From an uncultured Bacilli bacterium (lineage in GTDB: Bacteria; Bacillota_I; Bacilli_A; RF39; UBA660), in contig CANRKE010000014.1 in NCBI GenBank assembly GCA_947631135.1, positions 1-19,536 of the forward strand: a stretch of 19,536 bases of DNA, written 5' to 3'. Each line of letters opens with the position of its first letter. Position 1 is the first letter of the stretch. The position numbers were made by a program, and so were the translations under genes. This document shows, one piece after another, positions 1-7,386 of the stretch. Below the pieces are notes generated by a model. The model saw only the letters and a list, made by a program, of their open reading frames with translations, ran no database searches and had not been told where the DNA came from.

Positions 1-1
1 A

Positions 2-133
2 TTAAATTTTAATAGATATAAAAATATTATAACTATATATGCTAATAGTTATAAAGCTATTAATAGAATTTCTAAAAGTATTTTATCTTTTATTAAATAT
101 TTAGATATTGTAGAGGTAGTTTTGTATGAATAG
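2..133 (+). CDS. C-terminal end of an unidentified gene (partial)
   Basis: An open frame runs in from the left edge and ends at TAG 131-133, leaving 43 codons (ending ...DIVEVVLYE). The start lies outside the window. The residue mix (Ile, Lys, Asn, Ser, Tyr) matches the neighbouring proteins, and the frame is open over its whole length on the same strand as the next genes, so it is probably the real tail of a gene. I recognise no domain. It could be chance, since the stretch is short. Confidence 0.4.
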   Translation, partial: LNFNRYKNIITIYANSYKAINRISKSILSFIKYLDIVEVVLYE

Positions 134-154
134 TTAAGATTACTATATACATAC

Positions 155-183
155 TTGACAAAAATATTAAATCATTGTTAAAT
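155..183 (+). promoter_or_regulatory. Sigma-A-type promoter for the 99-residue protein
   Basis: Perfect -35 TTGACA at 155-160, 17-nt spacer, and a weaker -10 TTAAAT at 178-183. It lies between the stop at 133 and the ATG at 202. The implied leader is only about 10 nt and the start is preceded by GGGTGA (190-195). Confidence 0.55.
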
Positions 184-201
184 AATGTTGGGTGAAGTAG
201 T

Positions 202-501
202 ATGAATCTGATTGATGAATATAGATGTATAATTGGTGCATATTATGGTGTTAAAAGTATGGATAATTATGATTTAAAAGAATATGTATTGAAAGATATT
301 GAAGATTATGTTAAAAATTTTATTGAAATAAATCCAATTGATAACTTTGATTATAGAAAAGAAGCTAATATAGTTAATGAAAAAACATCATTGATAACTA
401 AGTTACAAGATAGTTTAATAATATTATCTAGATTAAATCAAGATTTAGAACTTATATTACTTATTAAAAAGAAAATAAGAGAATTAAAGAAAAATAATTA
501 A
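202..501 (+). CDS. Hypothetical protein, 99 aa
   Basis: I do not recognise this family. The ATG at 202 follows GGGTGA, which matches the GGTGA part of the Shine-Dalgarno consensus, at about 6 nt. The protein is soluble-looking, mixed charge, without signal peptide, membrane segment or cysteine cluster. Residues about 20-50 and 58-96 look mainly helical, and the tail is strongly basic (KKKIRELKKNN). It lies 53 nt upstream of the next gene on the same strand with no clear terminator between, so the two may be co-transcribed, although the next gene has its own strong ribosome binding site. Confidence 0.65.
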   Translation: MNLIDEYRCIIGAYYGVKSMDNYDLKEYVLKDIEDYVKNFIEINPIDNFDYRKEANIVNEKTSLITKLQDSLIILSRLNQDLELILLIKKKIRELKKNN

Positions 502-554
502 TTTGTGAATATATTTATTAAATTATTCCATAATAAAATTGGGAGGAATAATTT

Positions 555-986
555 ATGGAAAAAGAAGATATAAATGCACTTGATGAAATTAACAAAGGGT
601 GTTGTATGGGGTGTGATGCAATTGATTTTATATTAGATAAAGTAGAGGATAAAAAATTAAAAAAAGTTTTAGATCATCAATATGAACATTATAAAAATAT
701 ATCTAAAGAAATTGAAAAAATTTATCCTGAATATAATGAAGGTGAACCTCATGAAACATCAGCAATGAATAAAGCTATGACATGGTATGGTATTGAGATG
801 AAAACTTTTGCTGATAAAAGTACATCTAAAATTGCAGAACTATTACTGCAAGGAACTAATATGGGTATTATTGAGGGAAGAAAAATACTCAATAATAAAA
901 AGATTAATAAAGAAGTATCTAATATAATTGATGAATATGTTACAATGCAAGAAGAATATGTAGAAGTACTTAAAAAATATTTATAA
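555..986 (+). CDS. Predicted four-helix-bundle (ferritin-like) protein with CCxGC motif
   Basis: The 143-residue protein starts at an ATG 5-6 nt after a strong GGGAGGA site (541-547). It is almost entirely amphipathic helix with short breaks, consistent with a bundle of about four helices. It opens with Cys16-Cys17-Met-Gly-Cys20, unusual for a cytoplasmic protein in this window and possibly a metal or redox site. Helix 2 carries DHQYEHY, and the middle has HETSAMNKAMTWYGIEMKTF. The pattern of Glu and His spaced along helices resembles DUF2383 or ferritin-like proteins of Firmicutes, but I cannot lay out a full di-iron ExxH set, so function stays open. Neighbours give no clue. A weak terminator-like hairpin follows. 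Confidence 0.75.
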   Translation: MEKEDINALDEINKGCCMGCDAIDFILDKVEDKKLKKVLDHQYEHYKNISKEIEKIYPEYNEGEPHETSAMNKAMTWYGIEMKTFADKSTSKIAELLLQGTNMGIIEGRKILNNKKINKEVSNIIDEYVTMQEEYVEVLKKYL

Positions 987-1029
987 AACAATTAGTAAAT
1001 CATTATGATTGAACGTTGTTTTCTTTTTT
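987..1029 (+). terminator. Possible weak terminator after the helical-bundle gene
   Basis: AACAA at 987-991 pairs with TTGTT at 1016-1020 around an inner stem AATCA-TTA-TGATT (998-1010). A T-rich run follows (TTTTCTTTTTT to 1029). Stems are short and AT-rich, so this is a weak candidate, placed where a terminator is expected. Confidence 0.4.
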
Positions 1030-1033
1030 ATAC

Positions 1034-1052
1034 TTTACATATTTTATGTAAA
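1034..1052. repeat. Perfect 8-bp inverted repeat upstream of the VanW gene
   Basis: TTTACATA at 1034-1041 and TATGTAAA at 1045-1052 form a perfect inverted repeat with a 3-nt centre. It sits about 25 nt upstream of the -35 box of the following promoter. It may be a protein-binding site or part of the preceding terminator region; there is no T tract directly after it. Confidence 0.4.
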
Positions 1053-1076
1053 ATTTTGTCTAAAATTATGAAATTA

Positions 1077-1105
1077 TTGTAATAATTAATTTACAATGAT
1101 ATAAT
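1077..1105 (+). promoter_or_regulatory. Extended -10 promoter for the VanW gene, overlapped by an inverted repeat
   Basis: -35 TTGTAA at 1077-1082, 17-nt spacer, TG at 1097-1098 and -10 TATAAT at 1100-1105. The -35 hexamer is half of an inverted repeat, TTGTAA (1077-1082) and TTACAA (1091-1096) with 8 nt between. It fills the spacer and could be an operator. Regulation is inference only. Confidence 0.7.
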
Positions 1106-1133
1106 TTATATATGATGGAATAGAGGGATAGAC

Positions 1134-2678
1134 ATGAATGAGACATTTATATTAAAAATCTTTAAGTGTTTAAGTAAAAAAGAAAAAGTTGAATATCTTA
1201 CAGAATTATTAGATGAAAATATAGATGATAATTTAAAAGAAATACTTTTTTATGAAAATAATTCACTAGAAATAATCCCTTATATTAAAATAGCTTTAAA
1301 AAAATTAAATAAGAATAAAGATGAAATAAATAAATTAATATTAAATAAATTATTAATATTTAATAAGTTTGATGTTGCACTTTCATTTAATAAAACTTTA
1401 TCAGATAGAGAAAAGAAAAAGTTATTAACAACTAGAAATAAACAAACATATTCAATAAAAAAAGAAAATAAGTTTATTAATATGATTCCAACAGTAGGAC
1501 TTGCTACTATTTTAGTTGTAGAAGGTACTGGTATAGTTACTACTACTTATGCTGCAGTTGCAACAAATGCTAAAAATAGTAAATCTTTATCAAATAATAT
1601 GTATTTAGAGAAGAATAATATTGATGAAGTTAGTGATGATGAAATAAATAAATCATTGGATATAATTAATGAAGAATTATCAAATAATATTATAAAATTT
1701 GTTTATAATGGTAATGAATATGTATATGCTCAAAGAGATTTAGGATTTAGTCTTAATAAAGAGAATATTATTAATGGATTACATGATAAGAATATTGTTA
1801 TAGATTATAATTTAAAAAATACTATATTAAATTCTGATAAATTAATTACTGATAATATAAATTATAATGATGAAATGATTAATAATGTAATAAATGATGT
1901 ATATAATAGAACAAAAGTTAAAAAAGTTAATGGAACTATTACTAAATTAGATGGTAATATTATAAAACAAACTAATGCAGTTAATGGTCTTGAATTAAAT
2001 AGTGATGATTTAAGAGGTAAGATAAATTCTGTTAAAAATATAAATAAAGAAAATGTTGTTGAGTTATTGATGAATGAAGTTACTGCTGATACAACAACAA
2101 AAGAAATATATTCTTCAACCTTAGGATCTATTTCTAGTTCTACAACATATTATAAAGAATCACAAGCTAGAGCTAAAAATATAAGATTAGCTGCTAGTAA
2201 ATTAAATGGTACTGTTGTAATGCCTGGTGAAGTTTTTTCATACTTAAATACTGTAGGACCATACAATAGTGCGAATGGTTATGTTTTTTATGATAAATAT
2301 GTTGGTAGTGGAGTATGTCAGTTATCTTCTACGTTATATAATGCTCAATTAAAGGCTGGATTAGAAACAGTTTCTAGAACTAATCATTCTGAACCTGTTT
2401 ACTATATAAGTAAAGGATTAGATGCAACTGTATTTGATACAACAGTTGACTATAAATTTAGAAATAATACTGATTATCCAATTACAATTTATGCATCAGC
2501 TCAAGATGGAGTTTTAACTGTTAGTATTTCTGGTGATGCTAATGTATTGGGTGGTAAAAGTTATTTGCCAAGAAGTGTTAGAATAACTAATACAATATAT
2601 GATGCATATTTAGATGTATATCAAGATGGTAATATTATTGAGACAAGATATTTAGGTAGAAGTTATTATAAATATTGA
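1134..2678 (+). CDS. Membrane-anchored VanW-family protein (YoaR-like)
   Basis: This 514-residue protein has three parts. Residues 1 to about 112 are helical, charged and presumably cytoplasmic. About 114-142 (IPTVGLATILVVEGTGIV and onward) form a single membrane segment. The rest is extracellular. Residues about 340-470 are a VanW domain, with MPGEVFSYLNTVGPY from Met363, GSGVCQLSSTLYNAQL around Cys395, and the TVDYKFRNNTDYPITI strand. The 150-330 region resembles the peptidoglycan-binding-like segment of YoaR proteins. VanW domains occur in vancomycin-resistance clusters and widely in wall-associated proteins of sensitive Firmicutes, and no van genes are nearby, so a general envelope role is likelier than resistance. 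The ATG follows GAGGGA at 5-6 nt. It is a single-gene unit with its own promoter. Confidence 0.9.
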   Translation: MNETFILKIFKCLSKKEKVEYLTELLDENIDDNLKEILFYENNSLEIIPYIKIALKKLNKNKDEINKLILNKLLIFNKFDVALSFNKTLSDREKKKLLTTRNKQTYSIKKENKFINMIPTVGLATILVVEGTGIVTTTYAAVATNAKNSKSLSNNMYLEKNNIDEVSDDEINKSLDIINEELSNNIIKFVYNGNEYVYAQRDLGFSLNKENIINGLHDKNIVIDYNLKNTILNSDKLITDNINYNDEMINNVINDVYNRTKVKKVNGTITKLDGNIIKQTNAVNGLELNSDDLRGKINSVKNINKENVVELLMNEVTADTTTKEIYSSTLGSISSSTTYYKESQARAKNIRLAASKLNGTVVMPGEVFSYLNTVGPYNSANGYVFYDKYVGSGVCQLSSTLYNAQLKAGLETVSRTNHSEPVYYISKGLDATVFDTTVDYKFRNNTDYPITIYASAQDGVLTVSISGDANVLGGKSYLPRSVRITNTIYDAYLDVYQDGNIIETRYLGRSYYKY

Positions 2679-2696
2679 TAATAATTTTAATAAAAA

Positions 2697-2727
2697 TTGA
2701 TATTTATTTTAAATAATGTGTTATAAT
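2697..2727 (+). promoter_or_regulatory. Promoter of the fucO-FIST-aldehyde dehydrogenase operon
   Basis: -35 TTGATA at 2697-2702 and extended -10 TG-T-TATAAT (2719-2727), spacer 19 nt. The extended -10 compensates for the long spacer. A near-consensus AAGGAGG (2738-2744) precedes the ATG at 2752. The short leader leaves little room for a riboswitch. Confidence 0.65.
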
Positions 2728-2751
2728 TAGTTATAATAAGGAGGAATAAAA

Positions 2752-3903
2752 ATGGTAAGAAGAATGGTTCTTAATGAAACATCGTATTTTGGTGATAATG
2801 CACGTGAAGTATTAAAAGAAGAAATACCTAAAAGAGGCTATAAAAAAGCATTTGTTGTTTCTGATAAATCACTTGTAGATATTGGTGTTACTAAAAAAGT
2901 ATTAGATATACTTGATAGTTCAAATATAGCTTATGAAGTATATTCAAATATTAAGCCAAATCCTACAGTTAAAAATGTACAACAAGGTGTAGATGCTTTT
3001 AGAAATAGTGGTGCTGATTTTATATTAGCTGTTGGTGGAGGATCATCAATAGATGTTAGTAAGGGTATTGGTGTGATTGCAAATAATATGGAACACTATG
3101 ATGTAGTAAGTTTGAGTGGTGCAGTTAATACAAAAAATAAATCTGTTCCAATAATTGCTTTACCAACTACTGCTGGTACTGCTGCAGAAGTAACTATTAA
3201 TTATGTTATTACTGATGAAGAAAGTAATACTAAAATGGTTTGTGTAGATCCTAATGATATACCAGTATTATCTATAATTGATACTGATTTAATGAAGAGT
3301 ATGCCATTTAATTTAGCAGCTCAAACTGGTATGGATGCACTTACTCATGCAATAGAGGGGTATATTACTAAAGCTTCTTGGGATATGACTGATATGATGC
3401 ATCTTAAAGCAATTAATCTTATTATGGACAATCTAGAAGAAGCAGTAATACAAAAGAAGGATGATGCAATATACAATATGGGTGTTGCTCAATATATTGC
3501 TGGTATGGGATTTTCAAATGTTGGTCTTGGTATAGTTCATTCAATGGCTCACCAATTAGGTGCTATATACGATACACCACATGGACTAGCTAATGCAGTT
3601 TTACTTCCATATGTTATGGAGTTTAACGCACAAAATTGTTATACAAAATATGCAGAAATTGCAGATAGTTTAGGATTAGAAACAGAGGGATTAAACTATA
3701 ATGGTATAGCTGATTTATTAATTAGTTATGTAAGAGGACTTGCTATAACTCTAGGTATTCCACAAAAATTAAGGGATATAGGTGTTAGAGAAGAAGACTT
3801 GATGATGTTAAGTGAAAAGGCGATGAATGATCCATGTACACCAGGTAATCCAGTAGATGTAACAGTGGATGATATTTATTCAATATATAAAAGAGCATAT
3901 TAG
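2752..3903 (+). CDS. fucO: Lactaldehyde reductase (propanediol oxidoreductase), iron-dependent group III alcohol dehydrogenase
   Basis: FucO interconverts lactaldehyde and 1,2-propanediol with NAD(H). The protein is 383 residues, the same length as Escherichia coli FucO as I recall it, and aligns from the N-terminus (RMVLNETSYFG) onward. Family signatures are the dinucleotide-binding GGGSSIDVSKGIG, the IPTTAGT-like TTAGTAAEVTINYVITDEE, and GMDALTHAIEGYITKASW. Metal ligands expected for the family are present: Asp195, His199, His263 and His277, with His267 also conserved in HSMAHQLGAIYDTPHG. It heads a three-gene operon with a FIST protein 21 nt downstream and an aldehyde dehydrogenase after that, which fits aldehyde disposal in both directions (reduction here, oxidation there). 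No fucose, rhamnose or propanediol-utilisation microcompartment genes are in the window, so the true substrate may be another short aldehyde. Confidence 0.9.
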   Translation: MVRRMVLNETSYFGDNAREVLKEEIPKRGYKKAFVVSDKSLVDIGVTKKVLDILDSSNIAYEVYSNIKPNPTVKNVQQGVDAFRNSGADFILAVGGGSSIDVSKGIGVIANNMEHYDVVSLSGAVNTKNKSVPIIALPTTAGTAAEVTINYVITDEESNTKMVCVDPNDIPVLSIIDTDLMKSMPFNLAAQTGMDALTHAIEGYITKASWDMTDMMHLKAINLIMDNLEEAVIQKKDDAIYNMGVAQYIAGMGFSNVGLGIVHSMAHQLGAIYDTPHGLANAVLLPYVMEFNAQNCYTKYAEIADSLGLETEGLNYNGIADLLISYVRGLAITLGIPQKLRDIGVREEDLMMLSEKAMNDPCTPGNPVDVTVDDIYSIYKRAY

Positions 3904-3924
3904 TAGAGAAAGGAGATAGGTAAT

Positions 3925-5091
3925 ATGTTAAAAACAAATGTAACTACTAGTGTATTATCTAGTGGGTACGATGCAGGAGTTGAGGTTGCAAAAAAACTTG
4001 GTGATGTTAATGACTCAAAATTAAATTTTCTATTTACATCATGTGTTATGGACCAAAAACAAATAGTATCTGGTGTAAAATCAGTACTAGGGGATAAAGC
4101 AAAAATTATTGGTTGTACTTCATCAGGAGCTATTATGACTCAAGAAGGATTAATCGATAATGCAGATGGATTTGCTGGACTTATGAATTTTAGTTCAAAA
4201 GATTTAACTGTAGGTATTGCTTGTAGTCCTAAAAAAGGAGATGCAAGAGAATTAGGTAAAAAAATTGCAAAACAAGCAGTTTTAGATGCTGGTATTAATA
4301 AAGTTCCATCATATTTCTATATGGTTGCTTCACCAAAAGAAGAAGAAGCATATCTTAAAGGTATAGAAGATGTAATTGGTACTGTTCCATTCTTTGGTGG
4401 TTCTGCTGCAGATAATACTGTTGAAGGTAATTGGTCTATTATTTGTGGGGATAATGTGTTTTCTGATGGGTGTGCAGTTGCATTCTTCTATGATAATAAT
4501 GAATGTGTTACTGAATATACTGGTGCTTATAATGAAACTGATGATGTTGGAATTATAACAAAAGTTAAAGATAATAGATGTCTAGTTGAAATAGATGGTA
4601 AAAAAGCATTAGAAAAATATGCTGAATGGAGAGGTATGCCAATAGATAAATTAATGGGTGGTAATCTATTAGTTGAAACTATTACTAGTCCACTTGGTGT
4701 TAAAGATATTTTAGGTAATGTTACTGCTATTCGTCATCCTATGGCTGGTAATGATGATTTAACTATGAATATTGGTAACAACTTAGAAGAAAAAACTGCT
4801 GTTATAAGAATGGAAGCTACTGTTGATGAACTTATTAAATCAAATAGTAATACATTACGTAGTCTAAATAGTAAATTAACTAAAGATCCTGCTGGATATT
4901 TATTAGTACACTGTGGTGGAAGAAAACTAGGTATTGGTGAAAGAATGAATGAAGTTTATGAAGAAGTTAAATCTGTAGTTGGTAATACACCATTTATTAT
5001 GGTATTTACTTTTGGTGAATATGGATATTCTGATCATTCAGCTAATACTTGTGGTGGATTAATGTTATCATTTACTGGATTTTCAAAATAG
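3925..5091 (+). CDS. FIST-domain (FIST_N + FIST_C) sensor-like protein
   Basis: FIST proteins are predicted small-ligand sensors, usually found with signalling proteins. The 388-residue product has the N-terminal FIST pattern (FTSCVMDQKQIVSGVKSVL, then IIGCTSSGAI and PFFGGSAADN at about 156-164) and the C-terminal FIST_C pattern (EIDGKKALEKYAEW, LMGGNLLVETI, and the final GEYGYSDHSANTCGGLMLSF). There is no membrane segment and no kinase, cyclase or receiver domain, so it is a stand-alone cytoplasmic FIST protein. AAAGGAG (3909-3915) sets the ATG. It lies between the alcohol dehydrogenase and aldehyde dehydrogenase genes with gaps of 21 and 6-12 nt, so all three are almost certainly co-translated from one message. 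A role in sensing an amino acid or aldehyde product for this pathway is inference. Confidence 0.88.
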   Translation: MLKTNVTTSVLSSGYDAGVEVAKKLGDVNDSKLNFLFTSCVMDQKQIVSGVKSVLGDKAKIIGCTSSGAIMTQEGLIDNADGFAGLMNFSSKDLTVGIACSPKKGDARELGKKIAKQAVLDAGINKVPSYFYMVASPKEEEAYLKGIEDVIGTVPFFGGSAADNTVEGNWSIICGDNVFSDGCAVAFFYDNNECVTEYTGAYNETDDVGIITKVKDNRCLVEIDGKKALEKYAEWRGMPIDKLMGGNLLVETITSPLGVKDILGNVTAIRHPMAGNDDLTMNIGNNLEEKTAVIRMEATVDELIKSNSNTLRSLNSKLTKDPAGYLLVHCGGRKLGIGERMNEVYEEVKSVVGNTPFIMVFTFGEYGYSDHSANTCGGLMLSFTGFSK

Positions 5092-5103
5092 GAGAGTATG
5101 AAT

Positions 5104-6540
5104 ATGAAAAATTTAATAGGTAAAAACTGGTGTGATTCTAGTGATAAAAAAGTAATAGAAGTTGTTAATCCTGCAAATGGTAATGTAATTGATACTATTC
5201 CAGATTCTACATTAGATGATGTTAATGAATGTGTTAATATTGCTCGTGATGGATTTAAGGTATGGAGTAGTTACTCAATTCATGAAAGAGGAGAAATACT
5301 TTATAAATTTAAAGATTTAGTTATGCAAAATAAAGATTATTTAGCAAAATTATTATCTGATGAAACAGGTAAACCAATTAAAGAAGCTATTGCAGAAGTT
5401 AATAATATGAATATTTCTGTTCCTGCTTTTGTTGAACAATCAAGACATATGTATGGTAGTGTTGTTCCTGCTGGTAGTGAAGCTGGACAAGAAAAAACTA
5501 TTCAAATTACAACTGCAAGTCCTATTGGTGTAGTAGTTGCAATAATTCCATTTAACTTTCCATTAGATTTATTTGGACAAAAAGTTCCATCTGCTTTAGT
5601 TATGGGTAATAGTGTTATTGTTAAACCTTCTTCTGCTAATCCACTTACTTTGACTAAATTAGTTGAATTATTAATTGAAGCTGGTGTTCCTTATGGAGCT
5701 ATTCAAGTAATTCATGGTCAAGGTAAAGTCGTTGGACAAGCACTTGCTTCTAATAAAGGTGTAAATTTAGTTAGTTTAACAGGTAGTACAGCTGCTGGTA
5801 TTCAAACTATGGCTACATGTGCTAGTAACGTAACTCACGTTATGTTAGAATTAGGTGGAAATGATGCATTTATATTAGATAAAGATGGTGATGTTGATAA
5901 AGCTGTTGAAGAAGTAGTTTGGGGAAGAATGTATAATACTGGTCAAGTATGTTGTGCTTCTAAAAGATTCTTAATACATAATAGTGTTAAAGATGAATTT
6001 ACTCATAAATTAATCAATAGATTATCTACTATTAAAGTTGGTGATCCATCTAGTATGGAATCTGATATGGGTTGCTTAATAAGTGAAAATGCAGCTAAAA
6101 CTGTTGAAGAACAAGTTAATAAAACTGTTGATGCTGGAGCTAAAATATTGTTTGGTGGGCTTAGACATGGAGCATTCTATTTACCAACAGTCATTACTGA
6201 TGTAACTCGTGATATGGACGTAATGAAAGATATGGAAATATTTGGACCTGTTGTACCTATTCTAGGTTTTGATAATATAGATGATGCAATTGAAATTGCT
6301 AATCAATCATCATTTGGATTATGTGGTAATATTTTTACAAGAGATATGAAAAATGCTGTCAAAGTTGCTAATGCTTTAGAATGTGGTGGTGTAGTTATAA
6401 ATGGTGCTAGTTTCTTTAGATCATTTGAAATGCCATTTGGTGGATGGAAATATTCTGGATTAGGTAACGAAGGTGTTATGACTACACTTAAAGAAATGTC
6501 AAGAATTAAAACTATAGTTCTTAAAAACATATTAGATTAA
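5104..6540 (+). CDS. NAD(P)-dependent aldehyde dehydrogenase (lactaldehyde / succinate-semialdehyde type)
   Basis: A full-length aldehyde dehydrogenase that would oxidise an aldehyde to its acid. Numbered from the upstream ATG at 5098, it shows Asn153 in IPFNFPLDLFGQK (oxyanion), Lys176 in VKPSS (cofactor), the Rossmann SLTGSTAAG, the general base Glu251 in LELGGND, and the nucleophile Cys285 in GQVCCASKR. EIFGPVVPI and PFGGWKYSGLG close the fold. These residues indicate the CoA-independent class. I chose ATG 5104 because AGGAG (5090-5094), overlapping the preceding stop, is 9 nt from it but only 3 nt from the ATG at 5098; either gives the same protein apart from two residues. It is the last gene of the fucO operon and is followed by a strong terminator. 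Paired with FucO it suggests lactaldehyde as substrate, but sequence alone does not settle substrate. Confidence 0.88.
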   Translation: MKNLIGKNWCDSSDKKVIEVVNPANGNVIDTIPDSTLDDVNECVNIARDGFKVWSSYSIHERGEILYKFKDLVMQNKDYLAKLLSDETGKPIKEAIAEVNNMNISVPAFVEQSRHMYGSVVPAGSEAGQEKTIQITTASPIGVVVAIIPFNFPLDLFGQKVPSALVMGNSVIVKPSSANPLTLTKLVELLIEAGVPYGAIQVIHGQGKVVGQALASNKGVNLVSLTGSTAAGIQTMATCASNVTHVMLELGGNDAFILDKDGDVDKAVEEVVWGRMYNTGQVCCASKRFLIHNSVKDEFTHKLINRLSTIKVGDPSSMESDMGCLISENAAKTVEEQVNKTVDAGAKILFGGLRHGAFYLPTVITDVTRDMDVMKDMEIFGPVVPILGFDNIDDAIEIANQSSFGLCGNIFTRDMKNAVKVANALECGGVVINGASFFRSFEMPFGGWKYSGLGNEGVMTTLKEMSRIKTIVLKNILD

Positions 6541-6560
6541 TTTATTAGTTAATAATATTG

Positions 6561-6585
6561 GAGGATAGTATTTATCCTCTTTTTT
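6561..6585 (+). terminator. Rho-independent terminator of the aldehyde operon
   Basis: GAGGATA (6561-6567) and TATCCTC (6573-6579) form a perfect 7-bp stem with a 5-nt loop, followed at once by six T (6580-6585). It starts 20 nt after the aldehyde dehydrogenase stop. Confidence 0.9.
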
Positions 6586-6586
6586 A

Positions 6587-6615
6587 TTTACTTTATGAAA
6601 ATTTATATGTATAAT
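6587..6615 (+). promoter_or_regulatory. Probable promoter for the LOG-family gene
   Basis: -10 TATAAT at 6610-6615 with a 17-nt spacer to TTTACT (6587-6592), a 4/6 match to the -35 consensus. It lies directly after the preceding terminator. The leader is short, with AGGAGG at 6627-6632. Confidence 0.5.
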
Positions 6616-6640
6616 GTTAATTAGGTAGGAGGTATTTATC

Positions 6641-7342
6641 GTGAAGTTATTTATAGGATGTTCTTCTAGTAATGATATTCCAAAAAAATATTTTGATGAT
6701 TGTAAATCATTATTAGATGAGTTAATGAAAGAGAATGATTTGGTATTTGGTGCATATGATTCTGGATTAATGGGTTTAGCATATGAAATTGCACTTAAAT
6801 CAAATAAAAATATAACTGGTATTTGTCCTGAAGCTTATAAATGTGATTGCGAATCACTCAAATGTGATACTAAGATAATAACTAAATCAGTTAATGAAAG
6901 AACGGACCGTGTAATATCAGCTAGTGATGCAATTATATTTTTACCTGGAGGTATAGGTACAATTTATGAATTATTTACAGCTATTGAAAGTAAAAGGTGT
7001 CATGAATTTGATAAACCAATTGTAATATATAATTGCAATGGATATTTTGATGGATTAATAGAATTTTTAGATAAAGTTTATAGTGAAAAATTTTCAAAAT
7101 CTAAAGATAAAAATAATTATTTAGTTTCTGATTCTATAAGTTCGATATTATATTATATTAATAATTATAGAAAAATTAAAGAAAGTGAATCAAAGCTTGG
7201 TTTATCATATGAAGAGTTTAGTGAAATATATAATAAAACCAATGGATTTTCAGAGGCATGTGATTATCCGGATTATGCATTAATGCAATTTGTAGATACA
7301 AATAATATATCAAACAATTTAAAAAAGAGTAAAAAATATTAA
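6641..7342 (+). CDS. LOG-family protein (predicted nucleoside 5'-monophosphate phosphoribohydrolase)
   Basis: LOG-fold enzymes hydrolyse the N-glycosidic bond of nucleoside monophosphates (cytokinin-activating in plants; purine or pyrimidine nucleotide turnover in bacteria), and older annotations wrongly call them lysine decarboxylases. The signature PGGxGTxxE is present as P102-GGIGT-IYE110, preceded by TDRVISASDAIIFL. The N-terminal half has the nucleotide-binding SGLMGLAYE segment. The 233-residue length exceeds the ~190 of many LOG proteins, because of a C-terminal extension of about 50 residues (from about YRKIKESES) of unknown role. Start is GTG at 6641, 8 nt after AGGAGG (6627-6632); no in-frame ATG lies nearby. 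It is a single-gene unit between two promoters. Confidence 0.85.
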   Translation: MKLFIGCSSSNDIPKKYFDDCKSLLDELMKENDLVFGAYDSGLMGLAYEIALKSNKNITGICPEAYKCDCESLKCDTKIITKSVNERTDRVISASDAIIFLPGGIGTIYELFTAIESKRCHEFDKPIVIYNCNGYFDGLIEFLDKVYSEKFSKSKDKNNYLVSDSISSILYYINNYRKIKESESKLGLSYEEFSEIYNKTNGFSEACDYPDYALMQFVDTNNISNNLKKSKKY

Positions 7343-7351
7343 TAATTTGTA

Positions 7352-7380
7352 TTGCACTTTCTAAAAAAATTTGTTAAAAT
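7352..7380 (+). promoter_or_regulatory. Promoter of the surface-protein gene
   Basis: -35 TTGCAC at 7352-7357, a 17-nt spacer, TG at 7372-7373 and -10 TAAAAT at 7375-7380 (extended -10). The expected transcript start, about 7387, leaves a leader of more than 100 nt, the longest clearly promoter-defined leader in the window. Confidence 0.75.
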
Positions 7381-7386
7381 GCAAAT

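Noticed and set aside
1134..2678. Vancomycin-resistance determinant
   Set aside because: VanW domains are common in wall proteins of sensitive bacteria; no van ligase, dehydrogenase, dipeptidase or two-component genes are present.
6303..6530. Minus-strand frame inside the aldehyde dehydrogenase gene
   Set aside because: Lies opposite the conserved C-terminal ALDH motifs; shadow frame.
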